A DNA stretch of 64,000 nt from RGIG4576 sp964606575 (GCA_964606575.1 CAZSHA010000004.1:1-64000); one strand, 5' to 3'; positions 43,875 to 54,284 are shown, counted from the stretch's first letter. The notes: generated by a model not told the origin, from the sequence alone. A program made the numbers and translations.

Positions 43875-46226
43875 TTAGGATAAAATTTTAAATTTGGCGA
43901 ATTTGAGCATAAGCACTTTCGACTCTTCAAGTTCGCTGAAATGTACCCTGATTTTCTCGTCTTTCGTCATAACTTCCAATATCTCGCCTACACCAAACCG
44001 TGAATGAAGTATTTTCATCCCGACTGCCGTTTCACTTACGCTATGACAGATAAACTCGCCACCTGCCGCTTGTGATGCCGACGTTGCGAACGAGGATGTC
44101 GGGCTGGTGCGTACTGGTTTGCTCAAACTATGTGTGTGGGATGAAAGCGTGTTACGCTTTTGCTGAACAAAAACAGGACGAGATAAATAGTTATCACTAT
44201 CCCAACTGCTGGAACGACGTTGCGATGTGTAGCCTTCTCCAAGCATGGCAGACGTTTGAGCTAATGACAAATAGCTTGGGTTTATGTCACGAATAAAACG
44301 GCTCATTTGGCATTGCTTGGTTTGTCCGTTTTTGTATCTAGAGGAAGCGAAAGTGATAGTGCAACTTGTTTTTGCCCGAGTTATAGCAACATATAGCAAC
44401 CGTCGTTCTTCTTCTATGCCTTCCAAAGTGTCGCTGCTCATCATAGATGGAAAAAGTTCCTCTTCAACACCTACGATAATAACGTTTCGGAACTCAAGTC
44501 CCTTGGCGGCATGTACTGTCATGAGCGTTACGCATTCACCGGATTCGTTGTCGTTGGTCTTGTCTTGGTCGGTTGCAAGCGACACTTCGGCTAAAAAGTC
44601 AGTTAATCTTAGATTATCGTCCTCTCCTGCTTCTTGCTTGGTGGTGATAAAATCTTTGATACCGTTAAGCAATTCCGATAGGTTCTCTTGCTTGCTTATA
44701 TTCTCGGGAGTGTTGTCGCTATGTACTGAGGATAGTATAGTAGAGTCACGCAGAATCATTTGCGCAAGTTCTAATGCGTTTTTGCCTATAGTGTTGCTGT
44801 CGATGAACGACTGAATCAATGATGCGAAAGCCTGTAATTTCCTTTGCGTTCCAGAATTTATTGATAAATCGTAGGCATTAGGATTGTTCAGAACATCCCA
44901 CATGCTCACATTGTGATGTAAAGCCGCTTGCTGGATTTTGCTGACTGTAGTGTCGCCTATGCCACGTGTAGGATAGTTGATAATTCGCCTTAGAGCTTCG
45001 TCGTCGTTAGGGTTAATTGTCAACCTGAAGTAGGATATTGCATCCTTAATCTCTTTTCGCTGGTAGAATGAGAGTCCGCCGTAAATTCTGTAAGGAATAT
45101 TGCGCTTGCGTAGAGATTCTTCAAGCACACGTGATTGTGCGTTGGTGCGATAGAGTATGGCGAAATCCTCAAACGAGCCACCTTGAAATGATTTTGTCGC
45201 AATTATTTGATTAGCTACAACGTAGCCTTCTTCAAAATCGGAATATGCTTGTATGACCGAAATTTTGCTGCCTACCGAGCTTTTTGAGAAAACTTGTTTA
45301 TGAATTTGATATTTATTTTTCTCAATCAGGCTGTTTGCCGCACCTATAATGGTCTGAGTTGAGCGGTAATTCTGTTCTAGTTTGAACGTCTTTAGGTCGT
45401 GATAGCTTTTCGACAAGTTCAAAATATTGGTGATATTAGCACCACGGAAGGAATAGATGCTTTGAGCATCATCGCCCACAACACATAGTTTATTGTGTTT
45501 ACGGCACAATTGTGATACTATGAGGTGCTGTGCAAAATTGGTGTCTTGGTACTCATCGACAAGTACGAATTGGAAAAAATCTTGGTACCTTTCCAGTACA
45601 TCTTTGTTATCACGGAAAAGGATATTGGTGTAAAACAGCAAATCGTCGAAATCCATAGCTCCAGCCACACGGCAACGATTCCAATATGTCTTGTATATAG
45701 CGTAGGTCAATGGGCGTTTTGCTCGTGAGTCGGCTTGCCTCAATTCGCTGTCGTTTTCGTAGTCGGTGGGAGATATTAGGGCATTTTTCATATTTGATAT
45801 GTGACTTTGCAGATGATTGGGGTTGTAAACCTTGTCATCAAGTTGCATATCTTTGATAATAACCTTTATCAATGAGCGTGAATCGTTGGTGTCGTATATT
45901 GTGAAATCATGGTTAAATCCTATTTTTTCGGCATTTATTCTTAGTATTTTTGAAAAAATAGAGTGAAATGTTCCCATCCATAGCGTGGATGCTTCATCGC
46001 CTATGAGCGATGTGATACGCTCTTTCATTTCACGAGCCGCCTTATTGGTGAACGTGAGTGCCAGAATACGGTAAGGTAAATAGCCGTTTTTCAACAAATG
46101 AACGATTTTATAGGTCAATACACGGGTTTTCCCAGAGCCAGCTCCAGCAATCACCAGCGATGGACCATCGATATATTCAACAGCTGCACGCTGTTGCTCA
46201 TTAAGTTTATTTAAGTAATCCTCCAA
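43875..46226 (-). CDS. UvrD/PcrA-type DNA helicase
   Basis: This superfamily 1A 3'-5' helicase acts in excision repair and in removing RecA filaments. The 783-residue protein opens with LNEQQRAAVEY, Walker A GAGSGKTRVL, TFTNKAAREMKER, VDEYQDTNFAQ (motif II), GDDAQSIYSFRGA (motif III), QNYRST (motif IV), VTLMTVHAAKGLEF (motif V) and RRLLYVAITRAK (motif VI). A C-terminal Tudor-like segment (VGMKILHSRFGVGEI) fits PcrA. A TAATTTTG element lies upstream. Confidence 0.95.
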   Translation of the reverse strand: MEDYLNKLNEQQRAAVEYIDGPSLVIAGAGSGKTRVLTYKIVHLLKNGYLPYRILALTFTNKAAREMKERITSLIGDEASTLWMGTFHSIFSKILRINAEKIGFNHDFTIYDTNDSRSLIKVIIKDMQLDDKVYNPNHLQSHISNMKNALISPTDYENDSELRQADSRAKRPLTYAIYKTYWNRCRVAGAMDFDDLLFYTNILFRDNKDVLERYQDFFQFVLVDEYQDTNFAQHLIVSQLCRKHNKLCVVGDDAQSIYSFRGANITNILNLSKSYHDLKTFKLEQNYRSTQTIIGAANSLIEKNKYQIHKQVFSKSSVGSKISVIQAYSDFEEGYVVANQIIATKSFQGGSFEDFAILYRTNAQSRVLEESLRKRNIPYRIYGGLSFYQRKEIKDAISYFRLTINPNDDEALRRIINYPTRGIGDTTVSKIQQAALHHNVSMWDVLNNPNAYDLSINSGTQRKLQAFASLIQSFIDSNTIGKNALELAQMILRDSTILSSVHSDNTPENISKQENLSELLNGIKDFITTKQEAGEDDNLRLTDFLAEVSLATDQDKTNDNESGECVTLMTVHAAKGLEFRNVIIVGVEEELFPSMMSSDTLEGIEEERRLLYVAITRAKTSCTITFASSRYKNGQTKQCQMSRFIRDINPSYLSLAQTSAMLGEGYTSQRRSSSWDSDNYLSRPVFVQQKRNTLSSHTHSLSKPVRTSPTSSFATSASQAAGGEFICHSVSETAVGMKILHSRFGVGEILEVMTKDEKIRVHFSELEESKVLMLKFAKFKILS

Positions 46227-46253
46227 AATTATGATTATTGTTAATGTGAACTA

Positions 46254-46261
46254 CAAAATTA
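46254..46261 (-). promoter_or_regulatory. -7 element TAATTTTG for the helicase gene
   Basis: CAAAATTA on the plus strand is TAATTTTG on the minus strand, 27 bases before the ATG. No -33 match is clear. Confidence 0.45.
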
Positions 46262-46370
46262 AGAATTTTCTAAGGACTGGCATAGTGATGCGGAGTATAA
46301 AATTTTCATGTCGCTAGTGAACTATGAGCCGAGATAGAGGTTATTATATAAAATTTAAAAACTATATAGT

Positions 46371-47750
46371 ATGTTAATCCGTGCATATCCAAGTTTAATG
46401 GCATTAATGCTGACGGTACTTACAATACCGTGCATAAATGCAAAAGAATCGCCTGATGAGTGGTTGCGTGACTCATTGCCACAGCAATGGGCATACGCAT
46501 CAGAGTTTTCACAAACATTGCCGACCGATGATAAATGGTGGCTAAACTTTGAGGATAAGTCCTTAGACACGCTGATGAGTATTGCCATAGACAATAATTT
46601 TGATTTGCAGATAGCCGAGAAACGTATAGCATTAGCGAAAAGTGCTGTGAAAATAGCACAAAGCGGCTATTATCCGAGTTTGTCTTTAAACGCCGGTTGG
46701 TCAAAAGATCGCAGTTCGGGAACGACAAGTGATTATTACGATTTGGGATTGAATTTCAGTTGGCAAATTGACCTATTCGGGCAAATTACATCGCAGGCGA
46801 AGTCAAAAAAGGCTCTATGGCAGGCAACAAAAAGCCAATATGACGGTGTGATGGTGACGTTGTGTGCTAATGTGGCGACAGCTTATATAAATTTGCGTAC
46901 ATGGCAAGCTCAATTTATAGTGGCGACAACGCATCTGCAATCACAGAAGCAAGTGCTTGAAATGACGGAAGCACGTTTCAAGAGCGGTCTTGCATCTATG
47001 CTCGATGTGTCGCAAGCAAAGACCGTATATTTGAGTACGCTTGCTTCAATTGCACCGCTAAAGGCTAATATAGAGTCGCAACTAAACAGCATCGCAATTT
47101 TGCTAGGTATTTATGCTGAAAACATTCCAATATCGGCAATCGAGATTGCACCGTTGCCTAATGTGAATGAGTTAGTTCCCGTAGGTGTGCCAATGGATTT
47201 GTTGCGAAGAAGACCCGACATAAAAGAGGCGGAATACACGTTGGCTTCTTATGCAGTTGCGATAGGAATAGCGAAAAAGGATTTTTTGCCTACGCTCACA
47301 TTGGATGGCGGAATAGGGTTTAAATCTAGTAAGTTGGATAATATGTTTGATGACAAGTCTTTCACATACACTATTGCTCCGATGCTTACGTGGACAATAT
47401 TTGACGGATTGAGCCGAAAATATCAATTGATAGAGGCAAAGGAGCAGTATATGATAGGAATAGACAACTATAATAATGCGGTGATGACTGCGGTAAAGGA
47501 AGCACAAAACGCTATGATTTCTTACCGCTATATGCTGGAGGAAACTAGAGAATTAGAAGATGTAACGAATGAGGCTTTTAATTCGTTGAAGCTGTCAATT
47601 GACCTTTATAAACGAGGGTTAACTAGTTTCACTAATGTGTTGACCTCACAACAGACCTATTTGCAATATAATAATTCTTTAGTGTCGGCAAAGGGTAAAA
47701 CATTGTTGTCATTAATATCAATTTATCAAGCCTTAGGTGGCGGATGGTAA
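46371..47750 (+). CDS. RND efflux outer-membrane channel (TolC/NodT family)
   Basis: This is the outer-membrane duct of a tripartite efflux pump. The 459-residue protein has a signal (residues 1-24, ending INA) but no obvious lipobox, unlike many NodT-type members. It carries the two outer-membrane efflux repeats: YYPSLSLNAGW, LGLNFSWQIDLFG, ATAYINLR and LLRRRPDIKEAEYTLAS, then LPTLTLDGGIGF and the second set of helices. It starts an operon with the adaptor and pump genes. Confidence 0.9.
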   Translation: MLIRAYPSLMALMLTVLTIPCINAKESPDEWLRDSLPQQWAYASEFSQTLPTDDKWWLNFEDKSLDTLMSIAIDNNFDLQIAEKRIALAKSAVKIAQSGYYPSLSLNAGWSKDRSSGTTSDYYDLGLNFSWQIDLFGQITSQAKSKKALWQATKSQYDGVMVTLCANVATAYINLRTWQAQFIVATTHLQSQKQVLEMTEARFKSGLASMLDVSQAKTVYLSTLASIAPLKANIESQLNSIAILLGIYAENIPISAIEIAPLPNVNELVPVGVPMDLLRRRPDIKEAEYTLASYAVAIGIAKKDFLPTLTLDGGIGFKSSKLDNMFDDKSFTYTIAPMLTWTIFDGLSRKYQLIEAKEQYMIGIDNYNNAVMTAVKEAQNAMISYRYMLEETRELEDVTNEAFNSLKLSIDLYKRGLTSFTNVLTSQQTYLQYNNSLVSAKGKTLLSLISIYQALGGGW

Positions 47751-47781
47751 AAGTAATTGAAGTAAATAACATACAAATAAT

Positions 47782-48909
47782 ATGAAAGCTATGAAAATAA
47801 ACATTTTATATCCAATACTGATGATTGCCTTTATTTTATCATCATGCGGAAATACTAAAAAAGATACAACAAATGAGTATACGATGAATGTGGATGTAGC
47901 AATGCCCACAACAGATTCGGTCTTATTGCGGAAAAGCTATCCAGCATCGCTTAAAGCTAAATCGGTAGTCAATTTGGTGGCTAGGGTTGACGGATATTTG
48001 CAGAGCGTGAACTATAAGGCTGGTCAATATGTGAAAAAAGGTCAGTTGCTGTTTGTGATTGAACCAAAGACTTACCAAGAGGCAGTTTCGCAAGCTGAGG
48101 CTCAATTGGCGAGTGCTACAAGCCAATATGAGTATGCCAAAACTAATTATGAGAGTATGAAAGAAGCTGCGGCATCGAATGCAGTTCCTAAAATTGACTA
48201 CGTACAGGCAGAATCAAATCTAAACCAGTCGAGTGCAGCTATAAAATCGGCAAAAGCCTCTCTTGGAAATGCAAAATTAAATTTGAGCTATTGCTATATT
48301 AAAGCACCGTCTAGCGGTCATATAACAAAAAATACGGTGGATGTGGGCAATTATTTGAACGGTGCGGCATCACCCCAAACTTTGGCGACAATATATGACG
48401 ACCAAACAATGAGTGTTAACTTTACGATTGAGGATAGCCAGTACATGCGTATGGTGTCTGACCAAAAGTCAGAGGATGCGAAAAAGTCTTTTAATGTTGT
48501 TGAGTTGATTTTTAATGAGAAATTGCCACATAGTTATACCGCTGTCATTGATTATTTATCACCTATGGTGGATTTATCAACAGGTACTGTTTCTTTAAGG
48601 GCAAAGGTGGAAAATCCTTATGGTGAACTGAAAAGCGGAATGTATTGTATTGTTAGTTTGCCGTATAAAGAATTATCAAAGGCTATATTGGTTAAAGATG
48701 CGGCTATAAGTACCGACCAGTTAGGAAAGTTTGTATATACAGTCAATGATTCCAATCAAGTGGTTTACACGCCTATAAAAGTAGGCGATTTGGTGAATGA
48801 TACGCTTAGAATAGTTACTGACGGGCTTGCTCCCAATCAGAAATATGTGACTAAAGCCATTCAGAAAGTACGTGATGGCATGAAAGTGAATCCAGTATTG
48901 AAAAAATAA
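47782..48909 (+). CDS. RND efflux periplasmic adaptor lipoprotein (AcrA/MexA family)
   Basis: The adaptor links the inner-membrane pump to the outer-membrane channel. The 375-residue protein has a lipoprotein signal (ILSSC near residue 22), a lipoyl-like half (NLVARVDGYLQSVNYKAGQYVKKGQLLF), a coiled-coil hairpin (about residues 95-150), the second lipoyl half (SYCYIKAPSSGHI), and a beta-barrel domain. ATG 47791 is an alternative start. It is 12 bases upstream of the pump gene. Confidence 0.94.
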   Translation: MKAMKINILYPILMIAFILSSCGNTKKDTTNEYTMNVDVAMPTTDSVLLRKSYPASLKAKSVVNLVARVDGYLQSVNYKAGQYVKKGQLLFVIEPKTYQEAVSQAEAQLASATSQYEYAKTNYESMKEAAASNAVPKIDYVQAESNLNQSSAAIKSAKASLGNAKLNLSYCYIKAPSSGHITKNTVDVGNYLNGAASPQTLATIYDDQTMSVNFTIEDSQYMRMVSDQKSEDAKKSFNVVELIFNEKLPHSYTAVIDYLSPMVDLSTGTVSLRAKVENPYGELKSGMYCIVSLPYKELSKAILVKDAAISTDQLGKFVYTVNDSNQVVYTPIKVGDLVNDTLRIVTDGLAPNQKYVTKAIQKVRDGMKVNPVLKK

Positions 48910-48921
48910 AATAATCAAGCC

Positions 48922-51900
48922 ATGATTTCAAAGTTCTTTATAGATCGCCCGATATTTGCAACTGTTATAGCCATTCTGATGGTTATAATAGGCGGGCTAA
49001 CAATATTCACGTTGCCTGTAGCGCAATTTCCTGATATTACACCTCCGACGGTGCAAGTGACAGCAACCTATCCAGGAGCTAGTGCCGAAACTGTTGCGAA
49101 AACGGTAGGAGTACCAATAGAGGCACAAGTGAATGGAGTAGACGGCATGATGTATATGAGTTCGACCTCATCGTCAAATGGAGCATATAACCTGACTGTT
49201 ACATTTGATGTTGGTACTGATATTGACATGGCGACAGTCATGGTGCAAAACCGTGTGGCTGTGGCACATGGAAATTTGCCTGAAGCTGTAATACAACAAG
49301 GTATCACAACGCAAAAGCAATCAACGAATATTGTTTTATTCTTGTCGTTGGAAGGAGATAGTACTAATCGCTATAATTCGTTGTATTTAAGCAACTATGC
49401 TAATTTGAATATTGTTGACGCGTTGTCACGTATCGATGGCGTAGGTGGTGTGAAAGTTTTTGGTGCTGGGAATTATAGTATGCGTATATGGCTTAATCCA
49501 GAAACCATGAGAATAAGAGGAGTGTCACCTGCTGATGTTTATTCGGCTATACAAGCTCAAAACATGGAAGTGTCGGCTGGAAGTGTCGGTGCTCCGCCTT
49601 CTAACTCAAACGAGGCATTTCAGTTTACGGTCACATCACAAGGTCGATTGGTGTCGACCGAGCAATTCGGTGATATAATAATAAAAGCTAATAGCGATGG
49701 CAGTTTCTTGCGGTTAAAAGATATAGCAAAAATTGATTTAGGTAGCGTCGACTATAATACGGTTTCAAATGTATCGGGTCGCCAAACTGCATTAATTGCA
49801 ATATATCAATTACCTGGTGCAAATGCACTTGATGTAGCGAAAAATGTCGAAAAGGAACTTGATAACTTACAGCAATATTTCCCTGCGGGGGTAAAGTATA
49901 AGGTAATTCTTGATACAACTAAATTTGTAAACGCTTCAATTGATGAGGTGCTAAAGACGCTCATTGAAACATCGCTCATTGTAATGCTTGTGATGCTATT
50001 GTTCTTGCAAAATTGGCGTGCCGTACTCATCCCGATGATTACCATTCCAGTTTCGCTTATTGCGACTTTCGCAGTAATGAAACTTTTAGGATTTACTATA
50101 AATACGCTTACGCTTTTTGGTTTGGTTCTGGCTATTGCGATAGTAGTTGATGATGCTATAGTTGTGGTTGAGGATTGTATGCGGCACATAGACTCGGGTA
50201 AATACACTAGACGTGAAGCGGCTCTCAAAGCAATGGAAGAGTTGCAAGGTCCAGTAATAGGTGAAGTTCTTGTCTTGATGGCTGTATTTATTCCAACAGC
50301 ATTTATTGGCGGCATCACAGGGCAATTATATAAGCAATTTGCGCTAACGATAGCAATATCAACAGCGTTTAGCGGAGTAAATGCTCTTACGTTGACACCT
50401 GCATTGTGTGCATTGTTCTTAAAAAGATCGAACCCCAAATTTGTTGTTTACAAATGGTTTAATAAGATATTTGGCAAATTCTTGGATATATATAGGGCAT
50501 CAATAGGAAAAATGCTGAAGCACCCTTATGCTGCATTAGGATCATTTATGGTTATTGCTTTGCTGGGATTTTGGGGATTGACAAAGTGGCCTTCATCATA
50601 TATTCCGAGTGAAGATATGGGATATTTTATGACATCGGTTCAGTTGCCTAGTGGAGCATCATTAGACCGTACAGAAAAGGTGGTGAATGAGGTGGAAAAG
50701 CAAATTTTGGAATTGCCGGAAGTTGAAGAGGTTATAGCAATTTCTGGATTCTCATTTATGGGAGGTGGAGCTACATCTAACGGTGGTTCGTTATTTGTTA
50801 TTCTCAAGCCGTGGGCGGAACGGACTAAAAAAGATGAGAGCGTATTTGCATTGGTGGATAAAGTAAATGCGATTACTTCACAAATACAATCAAGCATCGT
50901 ATTTTCTATAAATCCTCCAGCAATCCCCGGTCTAGGTAATTCAGGTGGTTTGGAAATGGAATTGCTAGATATAAATAATGAAGGAGCAGCTGAAACGCAA
51001 AAGGCAATAGCAGATATTCAAGCTGTTGCGGCTAAGGATAAGGATATTGCTTCTGTTACATCGTTGTATCAAGGAAATATCCCTCAATATCAGTTGAATA
51101 TAGATCGCAATAAATTGGAAATGCAAGGTTTGAATTTGTCATCGGTGTATAATACGCTGAGCTATTATTTAGGGCAAGCGTTTGTGAATGATTTTGTTGA
51201 GTTTGGTCGTATCTTCCAAGTGAAGATAGGGGCTGATTCTCAATATCGAAGCAAGGTAGATGATATTATGAAATTAAGTGTCAAAAACAGCAATGGAGAA
51301 ATGGTGCCGTTCTCGTCGTTTACAACGATAGAGCCTATATTGGGGCAATCTAATGTTTTAAGGTATAATATGTATCCGTCGGCTTCATTGACATTTAATC
51401 CAGCTAAAGGTGTAAGTTCAAGTGATGGAATAAAGTCGGCAGAACAGATTGTAAAGAATACGTTAGGTAATACTTACGCATATTCATGGACTGGTCAAGC
51501 GTATCAAGAAACTCAGGCTGGTGCAACGATAGCACTCGTATTGATTTTTGCTATTATTGTAACGATATTAGTTTTGGCAGCTCAGTATGAGAGCTGGACC
51601 GACCCAATAGCAGTGGTGTTAAGTATGCCGATAGCGATTTTAGGAACAGTGTTAGGCTGCATGTTAATGGGACAGAGCATAAGTATTTACACACAGATAG
51701 GAATAATATTGCTGCTTGGATTATCGGCGAAGAATGCAATATTGATAGTTGAATATGCGACTGATTATCGTCGAAAAGGTGAAACAATATATGCTTCTGC
51801 GGTAGATGCTGGTGTTGTGCGTTTTCGTCCTATTATTATGACATCCCTTGCCTTCGTATTTGGTGTGTTGCCTATGCTTTTTGCATCTGGAGCTGGGGCG

Positions 51901-52077
51901 GAGAGCCGTATAAGTTTAGGCACGGCAGTCGTTTTCGGTATGGCATTGAATGCTATTATAGGAACGTTGTTTGTTCCAAACTTCTGGGATGTGATGCAAC
52001 GGTTGCAAGAAAAGTTTACAGGTTCTCGAAAGACGGAATCTCATGAAGAAAAGAGTATGACCCAGAGCCGTAGTTGA
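48922..52077 (+). CDS. RND multidrug efflux pump, HAE1 family (AcrB-like)
   Basis: The pump uses the proton gradient to export hydrophobic compounds. The 1051-residue protein starts FFIDRPIFATVIAILMV and has twelve membrane helices with two large periplasmic loops. The HAE1 signatures are visible, including GLVLAIAIVVDDAIVVVE with its paired acidic residues in helix 4, and GLSAKNAILIVE in the second half. The tail is hydrophilic. No regulator is encoded beside the operon. Its last 62 bases overlap the opposite-strand HsdR-N gene. Confidence 0.95.
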   Translation: MISKFFIDRPIFATVIAILMVIIGGLTIFTLPVAQFPDITPPTVQVTATYPGASAETVAKTVGVPIEAQVNGVDGMMYMSSTSSSNGAYNLTVTFDVGTDIDMATVMVQNRVAVAHGNLPEAVIQQGITTQKQSTNIVLFLSLEGDSTNRYNSLYLSNYANLNIVDALSRIDGVGGVKVFGAGNYSMRIWLNPETMRIRGVSPADVYSAIQAQNMEVSAGSVGAPPSNSNEAFQFTVTSQGRLVSTEQFGDIIIKANSDGSFLRLKDIAKIDLGSVDYNTVSNVSGRQTALIAIYQLPGANALDVAKNVEKELDNLQQYFPAGVKYKVILDTTKFVNASIDEVLKTLIETSLIVMLVMLLFLQNWRAVLIPMITIPVSLIATFAVMKLLGFTINTLTLFGLVLAIAIVVDDAIVVVEDCMRHIDSGKYTRREAALKAMEELQGPVIGEVLVLMAVFIPTAFIGGITGQLYKQFALTIAISTAFSGVNALTLTPALCALFLKRSNPKFVVYKWFNKIFGKFLDIYRASIGKMLKHPYAALGSFMVIALLGFWGLTKWPSSYIPSEDMGYFMTSVQLPSGASLDRTEKVVNEVEKQILELPEVEEVIAISGFSFMGGGATSNGGSLFVILKPWAERTKKDESVFALVDKVNAITSQIQSSIVFSINPPAIPGLGNSGGLEMELLDINNEGAAETQKAIADIQAVAAKDKDIASVTSLYQGNIPQYQLNIDRNKLEMQGLNLSSVYNTLSYYLGQAFVNDFVEFGRIFQVKIGADSQYRSKVDDIMKLSVKNSNGEMVPFSSFTTIEPILGQSNVLRYNMYPSASLTFNPAKGVSSSDGIKSAEQIVKNTLGNTYAYSWTGQAYQETQAGATIALVLIFAIIVTILVLAAQYESWTDPIAVVLSMPIAILGTVLGCMLMGQSISIYTQIGIILLLGLSAKNAILIVEYATDYRRKGETIYASAVDAGVVRFRPIIMTSLAFVFGVLPMLFASGAGAESRISLGTAVVFGMALNAIIGTLFVPNFWDVMQRLQEKFTGSRKTESHEEKSMTQSRS

Positions 52078-52471
52078 TTTTGCAACAATAATGGCTCATG
52101 CCATTGGACACAATAAGGTATTTGACTTTAAGAACGTAGTTATATCTCACAATCTGGTCAAATACCTTTTGTGTTATATCTACGTTAGGTGATTTATACT
52201 CAACAATTACGAGCGGATTTCCGTATTTGTCGCTTACAAGTGTGTCGCATCTGCGTTTAATGCCGTTTTGGATGATAGAAACCTCATTGTTCATCAATCC
52301 TGCTAGAAATCCTTTAACCGTTATCAGATATGATACAAAATTTTGTCGAACCCATTCTTCAGGTGTTAATGCGACATACTTTCGTCTTAACGCATCAAAC
52401 ACATACTCTTTGTCATCGATATATTTAATCTTTAAATTTGATGAAGGTAAATTAAGTTCCTCTCTAGCCAT
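52016..52471 (-). CDS. HsdR N-terminal-like nuclease-fold protein
   Basis: The 151-residue protein corresponds to the N-terminal restriction-endonuclease-fold domain of type I HsdR subunits (HSDR_N_2-like). The PD-(D/E)xK-type residues are seen in CDTLVSDKYGNPLVIVEYKSP (cited as CDTLV and IVEYK). It has no helicase, and no hsdM or hsdS gene is near, so it is not a restriction enzyme as it stands. Bacteroidota often carry it as a stand-alone gene divergent from holA. Its 3' end overlaps the pump gene by 62 bases on the other strand. Confidence 0.8.
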   Translation of the reverse strand: MAREELNLPSSNLKIKYIDDKEYVFDALRRKYVALTPEEWVRQNFVSYLITVKGFLAGLMNNEVSIIQNGIKRRCDTLVSDKYGNPLVIVEYKSPNVDITQKVFDQIVRYNYVLKVKYLIVSNGMSHYCCKINYGSGSYSFLHEIPSFENL

Positions 52472-52530
52472 TTTGTCAGTTTAAAAGAATTGCGTAAATT
52501 TACTGAAAATATCGAAGATAGAGAATAGTT

Positions 52531-53556
52531 ATGGCGGTAAAAAAGGAAACGTTATCATATATTCAGATATGCAATGATATAGATAAAGGGAAATTTAGCC
52601 CTATATATGTGTTAATGGGCGAAGAACCTTACTATATTGACTTGATTGAGGACAAAATCGTGTCAAAAGCGTTGACAGCAGATGAAAAAGAGTTTAATCT
52701 AACCATTGCTTATGGACTTGATACTGATATAAGAACTGTTATCAATGAATGTAAGAGGTATCCAGTTATGTCTAATTATCAAGTAGTAGTGCTTAGGGAG
52801 GCTCAGAATAATAAAGAACTTGATTTGCTTAGGCTTTATGCTGAAAAGCCTTTAGAGTCAACTATTCTAATAATATGCCATAAACATTCTTCGATAAAAG
52901 CCCCTGAATTTCTAAAAGTATTAAAAGCTAATTCCACTGGAGTTGTATTTGATTCAGCTAAAATCAGTGAGAATAATGTAGGGCAGATAATAACTGAATA
53001 TGTCACCTCAAAAGGTGGCAAGATTGATGCTAAGGCAACGTCTATGCTGAAAGATTTTGTGGGAACGGATCTAGCCCGAATATTTGGAGAAGTTGACAAG
53101 TTGTTCATTTTATTAGGTAATGATAAACTTATAACTCCTGAAATTATTGAGCGTAATATAGGTATAAGTAAGGATTTTAATAATTTTGAATTAGAAAACG
53201 CTATAAGAAATAAAAATGCCTTAAAAGCAAACCAAATCATAAATTATTTTGAAAAGAATCCGAAAAATAATCCTACTGTACTGACAATAGGGTTGTTATT
53301 TTCTTTCTTTTCTAATTTATTGCTTGCAAGAACTGCAAAAGTGAAAACAGAGCAAGGTATAATGGATGCGTTAGGAACAAAATCTCCTTATCGTGCTAGA
53401 ATTTTTATTGAGGCGATGAAGTATTATTCTACTGCTGGATGTGTGAATATAATAGGTTATTTACGTGAATTTGACACAAAATCAAAGGGTATTAATTCAC
53501 GTCAAAATGAGTATCAATTATTGAGAGAACTAATCTATAAAATATTACATTCATAA
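52531..53556 (+). CDS. holA: DNA polymerase III subunit delta
   Basis: HolA is the clamp-loader subunit that opens the sliding clamp. The 341-residue protein shows GKFSPIYVLMGEEPYYIDLIED (cited by its start GKFSPIYVLMGEEPYY), DVVVLREAQ-like VVVLREAQNN, GTDLARIFGEVDKL and a C-terminal helical domain. The length is typical. It starts 60 bases from the divergent HsdR-N-like gene; a palindromic GTAAATTTAC lies in between. Confidence 0.92.
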   Translation: MAVKKETLSYIQICNDIDKGKFSPIYVLMGEEPYYIDLIEDKIVSKALTADEKEFNLTIAYGLDTDIRTVINECKRYPVMSNYQVVVLREAQNNKELDLLRLYAEKPLESTILIICHKHSSIKAPEFLKVLKANSTGVVFDSAKISENNVGQIITEYVTSKGGKIDAKATSMLKDFVGTDLARIFGEVDKLFILLGNDKLITPEIIERNIGISKDFNNFELENAIRNKNALKANQIINYFEKNPKNNPTVLTIGLLFSFFSNLLLARTAKVKTEQGIMDALGTKSPYRARIFIEAMKYYSTAGCVNIIGYLREFDTKSKGINSRQNEYQLLRELIYKILHS

Positions 53557-53594
53557 TAGAATAGGTGATTTCTTGAGAAATTCTCCAATATCAA

Positions 53595-54284
53595 TCACTT
53601 CAAGCGGTACATGTAACCTAGTGTTATCATTATTGACATGCCAGTAGATGCAGAAAATACATCTCTTTTACGGCTGCCGAACGCATTACCTAAGCCATAG
53701 TAGAATCGTCCTTCTAGTAAGAATGAGTTGCTACGTTTTGCTATAAATTCCATACCAGCACCTACGCTGATGCCATAGTCAATTTTATTCTTGACTGGCA
53801 TTGTGAATTGGTCGGTATATCGGTTTGCGATAGGGAAGTTCTCTAATCCATTGAAATTATTTATATCAAAATTGGCTGTCGTGGATTCGCCAATCATAAA
53901 ACCTATTTCAGGACCTGCGTTGAAGAATCCTCTAAATTTGGTGCTTCCGAAAAAGATATGGGTTAAAATAGGAAGTTGAAGATAAGTAAATCTACGTGTA
54001 TATTGATACGGTGCTTCTTCAAAATCTTCTTTCCAACCTCTTTGCTCCAAATTTAACTCGACCAAAAGTCCGAAATTCTTTTCTTCGGCATATCTAAATG
54101 TGATACCGCCCATATATCCCATAAGCATGGTTTGTGGCACAGAAGGTGAGAATGCTATTTTTGACATAGTGATACCAGCCTTGCCACCTATACCCACACG
54201 AGATTCATAGAGCGTTTGAGCTGTCGCAAAATTATAAGCAATCATAATACCGATTGCTACAAGTATCATACTTAATCTTTTCAT
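53595..54284 (-). CDS. PorT-like outer-membrane beta-barrel protein
   Basis: The 229-residue protein has a signal peptide (MKRLSMILVAIGIMIAYNFATA) and about eight predicted barrel strands: RVGIGGKAGITMSKI, YMGGITFRYA, YLQLPILTHIFF and a last strand MIMITLGYMYRLK. It resembles the OMP_b-brl_2/PorT group. PorT itself is needed for T9SS in Porphyromonas, but many family members are not, so I do not assign that role. Its ATG overlaps the stop of the LysM gene (ATGA), so the two are translationally coupled. Confidence 0.75.
   Translation of the reverse strand: MKRLSMILVAIGIMIAYNFATAQTLYESRVGIGGKAGITMSKIAFSPSVPQTMLMGYMGGITFRYAEEKNFGLLVELNLEQRGWKEDFEEAPYQYTRRFTYLQLPILTHIFFGSTKFRGFFNAGPEIGFMIGESTTANFDINNFNGLENFPIANRYTDQFTMPVKNKIDYGISVGAGMEFIAKRSNSFLLEGRFYYGLGNAFGSRKRDVFSASTGMSIMITLGYMYRLK

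Noticed and set aside
52016..52471. Type I restriction system
   Set aside because: Only the HsdR N-terminal domain is present; no helicase domain, methylase or specificity gene is nearby.
53595..54284. The barrel as the T9SS component PorT
   Set aside because: The family is broad, and neither the sequence nor the neighbours tie it specifically to the secretion machine.
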